A stretch of DNA of 64,000 nucleotides, taken from positions 25,630 through 89,629 of the forward strand of contig JAJNBJ010000017.1 in assembly GCA_021155965.1 (NCBI GenBank), given 5' to 3'. This stretch comes from Flavipsychrobacter sp. Its GTDB lineage: Bacteria > Bacteroidota > Bacteroidia > Chitinophagales > Chitinophagaceae. Under the pieces are notes generated by a model. The model made no database searches and was not told where the DNA came from. It saw only the letters and a list, made by a program, of their open reading frames with translations. How positions within the stretch are numbered: the stretch's first letter is position 1; the number at the start of each line of letters is the position of its first letter. Both the position numbers and the translations under genes were made by a program. This document shows, one piece after another, positions 47,180 through 57,811 of the stretch.

Positions 47180-49807
47180 TCATAATAGTCCCCTAACTTT
47201 CTCAATAACTGCCTGTAGTCCACCAACGTCCTGCCCACCGGCTGTAGCGAGGGTCTTTTGTCCACCACCACCGCCTTTTATCAGGGGTGCTACCTGCTCT
47301 TTTATGATCTTTCCTGCATCCAGTCCTTTAGCAGCTACTACTTTTTCGTCAACGCCAACAGCTACAAATGGTTTGCCATCTATGTTAGCGCAAAGAACGA
47401 TCACATGATCGTTGAGGTGGTTCTTCAGATCGTGGCAGAGTTTTTTGAGAGAATCTGCTGAACCAACAGAAACCATTTGTCCAATAAAACTCACCTGGTT
47501 AATAATCTCGTCTTTTGTCAGCAATTCGTTCCTGATACCAACCAGTTGGCGGGCTTCCAGGTTCTCAACATGCTTTTCGAGAATTGATTTCTCCTCCTGA
47601 AGTTTCTCAATTGCTTTCAGCGGGTCTTTGACATTCTTCAGTTGGGTTTGGATACTGGCTATCAGTTGTAACTGCTCATTAATAAAGTGTTCAGCAGCTC
47701 TGCCGCTTACCGCTTCCATACGGCGTACGCCCGCGGCTACTGCTGCCTCGCTGGTTATTTTGAAGAAACCTAGCTGGCCCGTAGCACCTACGTGCGTGCC
47801 GCCACAAAGCTCAATAGAATAGTTGGGGTCCATTATTACCACACGCACCTCGTTACCATACTTCTCGCCAAACAACGCCATAGCACCTAAGGCTACAGCC
47901 TCATCTTTCAGCATGGTTTTAATAATAACAGGTATATTCTCACGTATCTTTTCGTTTACTATGGCTTCAATTCTTGCTATCTCTTCATCGCTTACTTTGG
48001 CAAAGTGCGAGAAATCGAAACGCAGGTAATCTGCGTTTACAAGCGAGCCTTTTTGTGCAACGTGTTTACCAAGCACATCACGCAAGGCTGCATGCAGCAA
48101 GTGTGTGGCACTATGGTGCACTTCGGTAGAAATACGTTTGATACCATCTACTTTTGCAAGCAGGGGGACATTCACATTTTCCGGAAGCACTTCTGCAAAG
48201 TGTATAGTGAGCCCATCTTCTTTTTTGGTATCTACTATCTGTATACTTTCGTTAGGGAAAATAAATTCTCCTGTATCGCCTACCTGGCCGCCGCTTTCAG
48301 CGTAGAAGGGAGTAGAATCCAGTACAAGCTGGTATGACTCTTTACCCTTCGCTTTTACCCTGCGGTACTTCACGATAGAAGCATCAGTTTCCATGTGGTC
48401 GTAACCAACAAAGGTTGTTTTACTGCTGTCTTTTATGATCACCCAATCGTCGGTATCCAACGCTGTGGCTGCGCGGCTGCGGGTTTTCTGTTGCTGCAAT
48501 TCGCTGTTGAATACAGCTTCATCTACCTGCAGTCCATTCTCACTGCCTATAAGGCGGGTAAGGTCAATAGGGAAACCGTAAGTATCATACAACTCAAAAG
48601 CTGCTTTGCCATCGATGGTTGTTGTTCGCTTATTTTTTGTGTCAGTGATTATGTCATCTATCTTCCTGAGACCTTTATCCAGCGTACGCAGAAAAGCTTC
48701 TTCCTCTTCTTTTACTACACGGCTCACCAGGTCTATCTGCTGGTGCAGTTCCGAAAATACATGCTCGAATTGCTTCGCCAGTACAGGCATTAAACGGTGC
48801 AGCAGTGGTTGCTTATGATCGAGGTAAGAGTAATAATATCGTACGGCGCGACGCAATATGCGGCGTATCACGTAACCGGCGCCTGTGTTTGATGGCAATT
48901 GCCCATCGGCGATGGTAAAGCCAATAGCGCGGATATGGTCTGAAAGCACACGGAAAGCAATGTCTTTTTTGCTATCGGTATTGGTGTACTTGCGGTTGGT
49001 CATGTGCTCTATAGCTGAGAGCGTGCCTGAGAAGAGGTCGGTATCATAGTTGCTTTGTTTACCCTGCAACACACGTACCAGCCTTTCCAGACCCATACCT
49101 GTATCCACATGCATGGCAGGCAATGATTCTAATGTTCCGTCCTTCAACCTGTTGAACTGCATGAATACATTGTTCCATATCTCTATCACTTGCGGATGGT
49201 CGGCATTTACAAGTGTTTTACCATCTATTTGCTTTCTTTCTTCCTCACTGCGACAATCAACATGTATCTCAGAGCAAGGGCCACATGGGCCTGTATCGCC
49301 CATTTCCCAGAAGTTATCTTTTTTATTGCCCAGAAGAATGCGATCTTCGGCTACAAACTGCTTCCAGAAGTTGTATGCCTCTTCATCCTTAGGCAGGTTC
49401 TCTTTTGCATCTCCCTGGAAAACGGTCACATACAGCTTGTCTTTAGGTATGCCGTAAACTTCCGTTAGTAATTCCCAGCTCCATTCTATTGCCTCTTTTT
49501 TAAAGTAGTCGCCAAAGCTCCAGTTGCCCAGCATCTCGAACATGGTATGATGGTAGGTGTCCACACCCACCTCTTCAAGATCGTTATGCTTACCGCTTAC
49601 ACGAAGACATTTCTGTGTATCTGCCACACGGGTATGCTGCGCTGCACGGTTGCCCAGGAAATAATCTTTGAACTGGTTCATACCTGCATTGGTGAACAGC
49701 AGGGTGGGGTCGTTTTTTACTACTATTGGAGCAGAAGGAACTATCTCGTGTCCCTTGCTGCGGAAAAAATCTAAAAATTGCTGGCGTATCTCGTTACCGG
49801 TAAGCAT
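47180..49807 (-). CDS. alaS: Alanine--tRNA ligase
   Basis: MLTGNEIRQQFLDFFRSKGHEIVPSAPIVVKNDPTLLFTNAGMNQFKD; HSATHLLHAAL; C-terminal GGGGGQKTLATAGG. Confidence 0.96.
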   Translation of the reverse strand: MLTGNEIRQQFLDFFRSKGHEIVPSAPIVVKNDPTLLFTNAGMNQFKDYFLGNRAAQHTRVADTQKCLRVSGKHNDLEEVGVDTYHHTMFEMLGNWSFGDYFKKEAIEWSWELLTEVYGIPKDKLYVTVFQGDAKENLPKDEEAYNFWKQFVAEDRILLGNKKDNFWEMGDTGPCGPCSEIHVDCRSEEERKQIDGKTLVNADHPQVIEIWNNVFMQFNRLKDGTLESLPAMHVDTGMGLERLVRVLQGKQSNYDTDLFSGTLSAIEHMTNRKYTNTDSKKDIAFRVLSDHIRAIGFTIADGQLPSNTGAGYVIRRILRRAVRYYYSYLDHKQPLLHRLMPVLAKQFEHVFSELHQQIDLVSRVVKEEEEAFLRTLDKGLRKIDDIITDTKNKRTTTIDGKAAFELYDTYGFPIDLTRLIGSENGLQVDEAVFNSELQQQKTRSRAATALDTDDWVIIKDSSKTTFVGYDHMETDASIVKYRRVKAKGKESYQLVLDSTPFYAESGGQVGDTGEFIFPNESIQIVDTKKEDGLTIHFAEVLPENVNVPLLAKVDGIKRISTEVHHSATHLLHAALRDVLGKHVAQKGSLVNADYLRFDFSHFAKVSDEEIARIEAIVNEKIRENIPVIIKTMLKDEAVALGAMALFGEKYGNEVRVVIMDPNYSIELCGGTHVGATGQLGFFKITSEAAVAAGVRRMEAVSGRAAEHFINEQLQLIASIQTQLKNVKDPLKAIEKLQEEKSILEKHVENLEARQLVGIRNELLTKDEIINQVSFIGQMVSVGSADSLKKLCHDLKNHLNDHVIVLCANIDGKPFVAVGVDEKVVAAKGLDAGKIIKEQVAPLIKGGGGGQKTLATAGGQDVGGLQAVIEKVRGLL

Positions 49808-49858
49808 GTTTGTAATTATAAGGCTGCAAAACTAAGGAAAACGCTATAAGATAAGGCA

Positions 49859-50974
49859 TTAATCTCTGCCCCTGAACGCCATAACGGTCGTCATTTCCCG
49901 TTTCCTTGCCACTTTGTCCTGTGGCTTTTTTATAACAAGCCGATATAATACGATCGTGAAGGATGCACCTTTGTACTCTCCATCGCTCTCCGCTACCAGT
50001 TTGCCCCCATGCTTTTCCACAATTTTCTTGCTCAGGTATAAACCCAGGCCTGTGGATGCCTCACCATGAGTGCCCTTCTTATTTGCAGTGGTAAACCGTT
50101 CAAAAATCTTCTTCATATCACTGGGTTTAAAGCCGAGGCCTTCGTCTTTTATACTCAGTGATATCTGGTTATCGTCTTGTTTGCCAACTATTGTAATGGA
50201 TTTGCCTTCGGGTGAAAACTTAATGGCATTGCCTAAGATATTGCGGATAGCTTGTTTAAAAAGTTGTTGTTGTATAGGAATGTAAATACCCTCATCGATG
50301 GATACATTTATTTTTAAATTTTTCTCTGCAGCAGAGAACTGGTAGAAGCTGAGCGTTTCCTGTATCAGTTTGTTGAGGTTGACAAACTCAAGCCTGAACT
50401 CATTGTTTTCTTCCCTTAGTATTAGCAAGATGTTCTCCAGGAGGCTAAGCAGGCCAGTGCATTCATTAATTATATAATCGGAATATAATTCCACTTCACC
50501 TCCCCCCTCAGATTTGATCATATTACTGAGGCTGAGAATGCGGCCCACAGGGCTCCTCAGGTCGTGAGAAAGAAGGTCGACCATATCACTTTTCTCAACA
50601 ATAAGCGTATCCAGCTTTGTGAGTGTCTGCTGCACATTAGCCAATATTTGCCCTGCCTCATCCTCGTAATTAACAGGCAGGTCCAATATCTTTCTTGTAG
50701 CAATATAATTTTCCAGCGATCTATTGGCAAGCCGCAATGGACTAATAAGTTTATTGAATAGAATGTATGAGGAAATTATTGCTGTAACTGCCAATGCTAA
50801 TGAAACTGTAACAAATACAGGTAACTGAACTTTCACTACACTGTTGTCCATCAATATAACAAAGACGACCTCTCCTAAGGCTAAGGCAGCCAAAGGTATG
50901 GTGACCAGGAAAAATTTGAACGCGTATTTTTTCCGGATAGGAGCGATCCCCACAACAAAATCGTAAAACTTCAT
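49859..50974 (-). CDS. Sensor histidine kinase
   Basis: H-box SHDLRSPVGRI, N-box NILGNAIKFS, G-boxes DEGLGF/GLGLYLSKKI; two TM + HAMP-like region. Confidence 0.92.
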   Translation of the reverse strand: MKFYDFVVGIAPIRKKYAFKFFLVTIPLAALALGEVVFVILMDNSVVKVQLPVFVTVSLALAVTAIISSYILFNKLISPLRLANRSLENYIATRKILDLPVNYEDEAGQILANVQQTLTKLDTLIVEKSDMVDLLSHDLRSPVGRILSLSNMIKSEGGGEVELYSDYIINECTGLLSLLENILLILREENNEFRLEFVNLNKLIQETLSFYQFSAAEKNLKINVSIDEGIYIPIQQQLFKQAIRNILGNAIKFSPEGKSITIVGKQDDNQISLSIKDEGLGFKPSDMKKIFERFTTANKKGTHGEASTGLGLYLSKKIVEKHGGKLVAESDGEYKGASFTIVLYRLVIKKPQDKVARKREMTTVMAFRGRD

Positions 50975-51168
50975 ACCGAACTTGCAAAATTTAGAAGATT
51001 TTTGTCATTAACCAATTATTTACAAAAAATAAATTAAAAAGGAGTATTTATTTGAAATTAATTAATGTTACGTTTTTAGATATGAGGTAATTGTGCAAAC
51101 TATTCGGTTGTTTTTTAACTAAATGAGCCCTGATATTTTATGTAGCTTGCAGCTTAAACAATTTTTGC

Positions 51169-52107
51169 TTGCATAGCCACCATCACAGTCATGAGCACCA
51201 TCATGAGGGGCACCACCACCATCATCACCACACTGTTCCTGATGTGGTAAGCAATGCTTTTATTGCCGGTATTGTGCTGAACAGTGCATTTGTGGTAGTG
51301 CAGGCGATCGCAGGATTTATGACCGATTCAATGGCATTGCTATCGGATGCGGGGCATAATTTAAGCGATGTTGCCAGCCTGGCACTTGCGCTAATGGCAT
51401 TGCGACTGGCTAAAGTGAAGCCTTCCCATTCTTTTACCTACGGTTATAAAAAAACCACTATTCTTGCTGCGCTTACAAACGCCGTGATATTATTCATCAC
51501 TATTGGCATACTTGGCTATGAATCTATACAAAGGCTAATGGCCCCCCGGCCGGTGGAAGGTGGTACTGTTGCCATAGTGGCTGCCATTGGTATTATTGTC
51601 AACTTCGGTTCTGCAATGCTCCTGTTCAGGAACAAAGAACATGACATGAACACCAAAGGAGCTTACCTGCACCTGCTTAGTGACGGACTGGTATCGGTTG
51701 GTGTTGTTGTTGCCGGCGTGCTTATTAAATATACTAACTGGTTTTGGCTGGATGGCGCTATCAGTATTGCCATACTTATTGTGATACTCGTCAGCACATG
51801 GTCTTTATTGACTGCCAGTTTACGCGCATCAATGGATGCTGTTCCGGCTAATGTAAACATTGAAAATATAGAAACCCTGGTACTAAAAGTAAAAGGTGTA
51901 GAAAGCGTGCACCACCTGCATATATGGGCCATGAGCACTACCCAAAACGCGCTTACAGCCCATCTTGTATTAAGCGACCAGCTCAGCTTTGACGAGAAGA
52001 TGAAGCTTGTTCACCAAATCAAACACCAACTGTTCCATAACAATATACACCATGCCACTATTGAGCTGGAATCAGCCAACTTACCTTGCGATGATGCGAT
52101 CTGCTGA
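51169..52107 (+). CDS. CDF-family cation (Zn2+) efflux protein
   Basis: His-rich N-terminus HSHHHSHEHHHEGHHHHHHH; DSMALLSDAGHNLSDVASLALAL; TTG start, no in-frame ATG seen close upstream. Confidence 0.9.
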   Translation: MHSHHHSHEHHHEGHHHHHHHTVPDVVSNAFIAGIVLNSAFVVVQAIAGFMTDSMALLSDAGHNLSDVASLALALMALRLAKVKPSHSFTYGYKKTTILAALTNAVILFITIGILGYESIQRLMAPRPVEGGTVAIVAAIGIIVNFGSAMLLFRNKEHDMNTKGAYLHLLSDGLVSVGVVVAGVLIKYTNWFWLDGAISIAILIVILVSTWSLLTASLRASMDAVPANVNIENIETLVLKVKGVESVHHLHIWAMSTTQNALTAHLVLSDQLSFDEKMKLVHQIKHQLFHNNIHHATIELESANLPCDDAIC

Positions 52108-52124
52108 TCCATGATAAAAGAAAA

Positions 52125-52149
52125 GTGCCGAGCCTAAAAGGCACGGCAC
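52125..52149 (-). terminator. Hairpin GTGCCG...CGGCAC with T-rich tail on the minus strand
   Basis: GTGCCGTGCCTTTTAGGCTCGGCAC then TTTTCTTTT. Confidence 0.7.
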
Positions 52150-52178
52150 ATATCATTAAGCTTATGAATGGCTACGTT

Positions 52179-52649
52179 TTAGGGTGCAATTGCGTATGAT
52201 ACATTGCACTTATCGCCCTCATCGGTGCGGATAAGCGTGAGATGGTTAGACTCAACCATTGGCACTATATATTTAGCGGTTGCTCCTGTTTTCTTTCTTT
52301 TCAGTGTTAGTACCACATTGCCGTTCTCATCTGTATTCAGTGAGTACGTTCCGGTTTCCTTCGGGTTATCGCTTGCATCCCTGTTTACCCACACGTAAGT
52401 GCCGTAATTAATATTGTTGATGTTGCTTACTGTCAGTTTAAGGGTGGCAAAATGCTTAATGTGGTATGTTTCATCGCCAATTTTATCGGGGCACTTCATG
52501 CCTACAAAATGCCAGGTCTTATCCAGCAGCTCGTACCTGTTTATGGGATTCATATTGTCAGGTACAAAGTTGCTTTCGCGCTGCGCAAAAACGCAGGCTG
52601 GAACTGCCATAAGGCAAATAAGGAAGATCTTCGTGAGCGTGTGTTTCAT
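52179..52649 (-). CDS. Secreted lipocalin-like hypothetical protein
   Basis: Signal peptide; LLDKTWHFVGMKCPDKIGD..., beta-rich. Confidence 0.6.
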   Translation of the reverse strand: MKHTLTKIFLICLMAVPACVFAQRESNFVPDNMNPINRYELLDKTWHFVGMKCPDKIGDETYHIKHFATLKLTVSNINNINYGTYVWVNRDASDNPKETGTYSLNTDENGNVVLTLKRKKTGATAKYIVPMVESNHLTLIRTDEGDKCNVSYAIAP

Positions 52650-52826
52650 CAGAATATTATTTTTCTTTTCAATTGCCGTCCAGAACCCAAACCGGATTCT
52701 TCAGAGTAAAAGTAATAAATACTCTGATTAATTATATAGCATGCCAAAATAAGCAATATTATTTAAGTATGCTAGTACCTCTGCCAAAATATGAAATATT
52801 ATAATTAACCAAAATGAATAATGGCT

Positions 52827-53528
52827 TTAGTAGTCGTCTTCCCGGTGCATTGTTTCCACTTTAGACCCAAAGAAGTTAAGGAACAACACTATAAACGCTA
52901 CCACCATTACTGATTGTATGCACACGAACAACTTTCCCAGGCCCGTAACAGGATTTATATCGCCGTATCCAATGGTAGTGGATGTGACAACGCTGAAGTA
53001 GATATAATCGAAATTGGTTTCTGCCTGGTTTCCCAATAAACCAAGCCCGGCATAGATAACCGCAAAGCAAAAAGATATTTCCATGTAGTTGAGAAACAGC
53101 ATCAGTATGTTACGCCGGTAAGAGCGGGGCTTAACAAACATATCTGCAACAAAAATGAGCGAAGCGACATAACACATGGTCTCAAAAAGCAGGTAGATGG
53201 ATATAACGACTGTAGCCTTGTAGCGATAGAGGCCGCTCATTATAAAATAAACCGGCAAAAGTGTTTTGAACAATACAAAAAACTCTATGGCCACATTCCT
53301 TTTAATCAGCCCGAACCTGCCGAAGAAGTTCCTGATGTGAATACCGGGGAAAATGAACTGTATAGCTACAAGGAACAGGCGGAGTATTTTCTCAAAACCA
53401 ATATCGTGGTGCCTTTCATTGTTCCATATCCTGAAAAAATGTCTTCGCTGGGCTACATAGGCATGTATCCTGATCTGCTTATTGTACTCCGGTTTTCCGA
53501 AAAATAATTTGGATAAGAATTTCAGCAT
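52827..53528 (-). CDS. Potassium channel family protein
   Basis: Selectivity filter TSTTIGYGDINP, TM segments. Confidence 0.88.
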   Translation of the reverse strand: MLKFLSKLFFGKPEYNKQIRIHAYVAQRRHFFRIWNNERHHDIGFEKILRLFLVAIQFIFPGIHIRNFFGRFGLIKRNVAIEFFVLFKTLLPVYFIMSGLYRYKATVVISIYLLFETMCYVASLIFVADMFVKPRSYRRNILMLFLNYMEISFCFAVIYAGLGLLGNQAETNFDYIYFSVVTSTTIGYGDINPVTGLGKLFVCIQSVMVVAFIVLFLNFFGSKVETMHREDDY

Positions 53529-53609
53529 AATCCTGTATTGCAGGTAAGATACAAAATCTCAACAAATGATGAATATTCCGTATCTTGCATATACCCCAAA
53601 CATATCATT

Positions 53610-53948
53610 ATGCCTTTCATAGATTTTCACACACGGAAAAAAGTAAAACTATTCGATGGCATCACTGCGACAATGTTCCATTCTGATACAACAACATTCG
53701 CCCATGTGGTGCTGGATGAAGGCGCAGTGGTACCCGAGCACAGTCATGTGCATGAGCAATGGACACATGTGGTGAAAGGGCAAATGGAGTTCAACATTAA
53801 CGGCGAGGTGGAACGGCTGACACCGGGAATGACGGCATATATACCCTCAAATATGCCGCATTCTGCCAAGGCTGTGACCATGTGCAAGGTGATAGATAGC
53901 TTCACTCCTGTGCGTGAGGATTTTGTAGCGCTGGAGAAGAAAATGTGA
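53610..53948 (+). CDS. Cupin-domain protein
   Basis: EGAVVPEHSHVHEQWTHVVKGQMEFNINGEVERLTPGMTAYIPSNMPHSA. Confidence 0.88.
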   Translation: MPFIDFHTRKKVKLFDGITATMFHSDTTTFAHVVLDEGAVVPEHSHVHEQWTHVVKGQMEFNINGEVERLTPGMTAYIPSNMPHSAKAVTMCKVIDSFTPVREDFVALEKKM

Positions 53949-53979
53949 GCATCCTGCCCACATATAAATCATTCCTACT

Positions 53980-55854
53980 CTATTTAGGCAACACCATTTT
54001 ATCCAGGCTGAACGCCGGATTGGCTTGTTTTATGATCGCTTCGTATTTCTTTGCAGAATCTGGCTGGCCTGCTGCATTGTAAACTGCGGCTATCAGTTTA
54101 AGGGCATTGCTGTTATTACTATTTGTCACAAGTACTTTTTGCAGATAATAGGCAGCAGAATCATACTGCCGGGCACGCACATTGCATACTGCGATATTAT
54201 AGATATAATTAGGGTTGCCCGGATCAGTGGCGCTCACTCTTTTTAGTATGTCCAGTGCGTCCGCGTATTTAGCATTTTCAACGCACATATTGGCGAACCT
54301 GATGTATGCGGCGGCATTTTCCGGGTGTTTCGCCAGTACTTTCCTGCAATAGAAAGCGGCAGAGTCGGCCTGGCGTGTTTCCATGAATGCTGCAAACAGG
54401 AAAAACTGTGCATCTCCATAATCAGGATGGATAGCCTGGGACCGCTGCAGGTGCCCTATTGCTTCATGAAGCAGTTGTTGCCTTACTTCAGGTTCCGTTC
54501 CAGGCTCATCAGCCCGCTTCATTTCCTCAATACCTGCAAAATAATTTACCCTGACGTTATTAGGGGACCTCTTACTATCTGCACGAAACAACGTATAATC
54601 ATCCTTCCATTCAGCATTCCTTACAATAGTGAGTATGGCAAATAAAACGGAGAGGGGAGCTAAAACTATAAGCGCCTTCCTGTTGCTGAATGAAAGGCCC
54701 GTGGTACCCGGCGTAGATACATAGCGCTCAATGAAGAACGCAGCAGCCAGGCAAAACCCCGCTGAAGGGAAAAACATAAACCGCTCTGCCATTATAGTAG
54801 CCAGCAGAATCGCGATGTTTGAAAAAATGGAAATAGTAACAAGGAAAAACAGAATGCCGAACGAGAGCGGTGCATTTTGTTTTTTTACCAATAAATAAAC
54901 ACCTAACCCGAACAAACAAACGTAGACAGAAAGAGATAACCATACCCACAAATTGGTAAAATCAGTGTTGGGTACAGCGTTGTAGCTATAATCGCTTATT
55001 AGCGGCCACGGCAGAACCAGCAATTTTAAATAGTGCCCCAGTACCAGTATTGCGGTAGCCAGCCGCGAAGTATACGTTGGTGCGGCAACAAGATTATTGA
55101 CCTCGAAATGTATCTCTGCCATTTCGTAAGTACGGTGGGCCTCCAAAACATTGTGCCTGGCAAACAGGAATATTCCTGCCGCAGCAATGGAAAGTAACGT
55201 AATATAGCCTGCACGTTTTTTATCCTGGCTCCTGTACAAAAAGTAGATCAGTGGTATAATAGCAAGGAAAGTAATGGAAGTTTCTTTTGAAAATAATGAG
55301 AGTAAATATAAGAACCCACCTAAGAGTAACGTGCCCACATGGCCTGTATCTGAATAGCGTATGAAAAAATTAAGGGACGAAATTGCGAATAAGAAACACA
55401 ATAACTCATCGGCACTTTTAATGTTTGCCACCACTTCTGTGTGTATTGGATGCAGCGCAAATAAGAGAGCTGCGGTAAAAGCCAGCGCTTCGCGTTTTTT
55501 CCTGAACAGGTGATACAAGAAAAAGAAAAACAGCACAATGCAACCTGCATACAATAATATGTTCACAAAGTGGGCAGGCATAGGGTTGTCGCCGAAAAGC
55601 TGGTATTCTGTTGCAAAAAGTACGAGAGGCATGGGCCTGTATAGCTGTTCGCCCGACGAACGAGCCACCTCTCTTACACTATCTTCGTAATAGGGGGAAG
55701 AAATAATATCAGGTATAGCGGTTATGCCTTCCTTTACCAGTTCGTTCTTCCTGATAAGACCGTCATCATATGCAAAATCATTGCCTAAAGTATTCGCATA
55801 AATGCAAAAAGCCACAACGGCCAGGAAAACAGCATATTTTTTTATCTGGGACAT
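53980..55854 (-). CDS. TMTC-like polytopic membrane protein with C-terminal TPRs
   Basis: YANTLGNDFAYDDGLI, HPIHTEVVANIKSADELLCFLF, RFMFFPSAGFCLA; TPR helices at C-terminus. Confidence 0.82.
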   Translation of the reverse strand: MSQIKKYAVFLAVVAFCIYANTLGNDFAYDDGLIRKNELVKEGITAIPDIISSPYYEDSVREVARSSGEQLYRPMPLVLFATEYQLFGDNPMPAHFVNILLYAGCIVLFFFFLYHLFRKKREALAFTAALLFALHPIHTEVVANIKSADELLCFLFAISSLNFFIRYSDTGHVGTLLLGGFLYLLSLFSKETSITFLAIIPLIYFLYRSQDKKRAGYITLLSIAAAGIFLFARHNVLEAHRTYEMAEIHFEVNNLVAAPTYTSRLATAILVLGHYLKLLVLPWPLISDYSYNAVPNTDFTNLWVWLSLSVYVCLFGLGVYLLVKKQNAPLSFGILFFLVTISIFSNIAILLATIMAERFMFFPSAGFCLAAAFFIERYVSTPGTTGLSFSNRKALIVLAPLSVLFAILTIVRNAEWKDDYTLFRADSKRSPNNVRVNYFAGIEEMKRADEPGTEPEVRQQLLHEAIGHLQRSQAIHPDYGDAQFFLFAAFMETRQADSAAFYCRKVLAKHPENAAAYIRFANMCVENAKYADALDILKRVSATDPGNPNYIYNIAVCNVRARQYDSAAYYLQKVLVTNSNNSNALKLIAAVYNAAGQPDSAKKYEAIIKQANPAFSLDKMVLPK

Positions 55855-55961
55855 GCTCTTGAGTGATATCCGCTTTAGGATTTAAAGATAGGATGTTTCT
55901 TTAAACGGCGATTGGTTACTTCTAGCAAACAATAAGTCAACCGCTAGCCAACTATTTGTTT

Positions 55962-57503
55962 CTACCCTCCCCATCCCTCTCTGTCCAAACTCCTGTACTG
56001 TATAGCTTCTGCAAGGTGTTCAGGTTTTATGTCTTCGCTGGCGGCGAGGTCGGCTATGGTGCGGCTTACTTTGAGGATGCGGTCGTAGGCACGGGCGCTG
56101 AGATTGAGCCTGTCCATGGCGGTTTTGAGGAGGTTCTGGCCTATGGGGTTGATGGCACATATCTCTTTCAGCAGCTTGCTGCCTATCTGTGCATTGCAGT
56201 AAATGCCCTCGTGCGCTTCAAAGCGTTTTGCCTGTATCTCGCGCGCTTTTATTACACGCTCGCGAACAGCATCGCTGTTCTCAGAGGTCTTTTGTGATGA
56301 TAGTTCTGTAAAAGCCACAGGCGTTACTTCCACATGGAGATCGATACGGTCGAGCAGGGGGCCGCTTATTTTGTTGAGGTATTTCTGTACCATTATGGCA
56401 CTGCAGGTACATTCTTTCTCCGGGTGATTGAAATAACCGCAGGGACAGGGATTCATAGACGCTATTAGCATAAAGCTTGCCGGGAAATCCATACTTACTT
56501 TGGCACGGGAAATATTTACCCGGCGCTCTTCCATGGGCTGACGCATTACTTCCAGCGCAGACCGTTTGAATTCGGGCAGCTCATCAAGAAAAAGAACGCC
56601 ATTATGCGCTAAAGATATCTCGCCCGGCTGCGGAATGCCACCGCCGCCAACCAACGCTGCGTCGGAAATAGTATGATGGGGACTCCGGAATGGGCGTTGA
56701 GCAACCAGTGATGTATTAGAAGGCAGTTTACCAGCAACAGAATGTATCTTGGTGGTTTCAAGCGCTTCGTGCAATGTGAGTGGGGGCAAAATAGTCGGCA
56801 AACGTTTTGCCAGCATGGTTTTACCGGCACCGGGAGGGCCTATCAGTATTGCATTATGGCCGCCTGCGGCGGCTATCTCCAGCGCACGTTTCACGTTCTC
56901 CTGCCCTTTTACATCGTTGAAGTCAATATCAAAATGGCTTTGGGCATCAAAGAACTCTTCACGTGTGTTTACCTTCACCGGCTTCATAGTACTGTTGTCG
57001 TTGAAGAAATCTATCACATCCTTTATATGCTCTACCCCGTAAACATCTAAATTATTCACCAGCGCAGCTTCGCGGGCATTCTCTTTTGGTACTATAAGCC
57101 CTTTGAATTTCTCTGCACGGGTTTTAATAGCTATCGGCAAGGCTCCTTTTATTGGCCTTACGGAACCGTCCAATGACAGCTCTCCCATTATCACATACTC
57201 ATGCAGGTGTTCAGTTGGTAATTGTTCAGTAGCTCCAAGGAAGCCGAGCGCAATCGGCAAGTCGTAGGCTGCACCTGCCTTTTTAATATCCGCAGGAGCC
57301 ATGTTCACCACCATTTTATACCTGGGGCGGTTGTAGCCGGAATTCATTATAGCTGATAAAACCCTTTCTGTACTTTCTTTTACTGCATTATCAGGCAGGC
57401 CCACTATAAAATAACCCAATTGCCCACCGGGGGTATCCACCTCGATGGTAATTGTGATCGCATCTACACCATATACCGCACTGCCGAAAAGTTTTACTAG
57501 CAT
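55962..57503 (-). CDS. comM: YifB/ComM Mg-chelatase-like AAA ATPase
   Basis: MLVKLFGSAVYGVDAITITIEVD; ILIGPPGAGKTMLAKRLPTILPPL; FLDELPEF. Confidence 0.94.
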   Translation of the reverse strand: MLVKLFGSAVYGVDAITITIEVDTPGGQLGYFIVGLPDNAVKESTERVLSAIMNSGYNRPRYKMVVNMAPADIKKAGAAYDLPIALGFLGATEQLPTEHLHEYVIMGELSLDGSVRPIKGALPIAIKTRAEKFKGLIVPKENAREAALVNNLDVYGVEHIKDVIDFFNDNSTMKPVKVNTREEFFDAQSHFDIDFNDVKGQENVKRALEIAAAGGHNAILIGPPGAGKTMLAKRLPTILPPLTLHEALETTKIHSVAGKLPSNTSLVAQRPFRSPHHTISDAALVGGGGIPQPGEISLAHNGVLFLDELPEFKRSALEVMRQPMEERRVNISRAKVSMDFPASFMLIASMNPCPCGYFNHPEKECTCSAIMVQKYLNKISGPLLDRIDLHVEVTPVAFTELSSQKTSENSDAVRERVIKAREIQAKRFEAHEGIYCNAQIGSKLLKEICAINPIGQNLLKTAMDRLNLSARAYDRILKVSRTIADLAASEDIKPEHLAEAIQYRSLDREGWGG

Positions 57504-57811
57504 CAGGCCTAAATATTCAGAATAGCAAATATACTGTCTTAGAAAATGAATTTACCGGCAGTATCTCAGTTTGAAAATAATGCATAACATACATTGCCAA
57601 AGCACCCGAAAGTAAAAAAGGCAACCTGTTCCATCAAATAAAGCATCAAATTTGTGGATATCTTTTGAAATTCAAATAAAGACTGCCATAATTCTTTGGT
57701 CGTTCTAATTAATCCGCAGTAAATAAATACCGCTTTTCCGAAAAAAGTCAACCTGAATACTAACGCCCACCCCCAACCTTACGTCTATGATGTAAACTAA
57801 ACACATTTTTT

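Noticed and set aside
47164-47271. N-terminal extension of the hicA ORF (MVVDKRPSLQPVG...)
   Set aside because: Overlaps the alaS 3' end; HicA homology begins at the MSKFDKLL start.
43781-49774. Numerous plus-strand ORFs antisense to the TPR gene, dnaN and alaS
   Set aside because: Complementary shadows of strongly supported minus-strand housekeeping genes.
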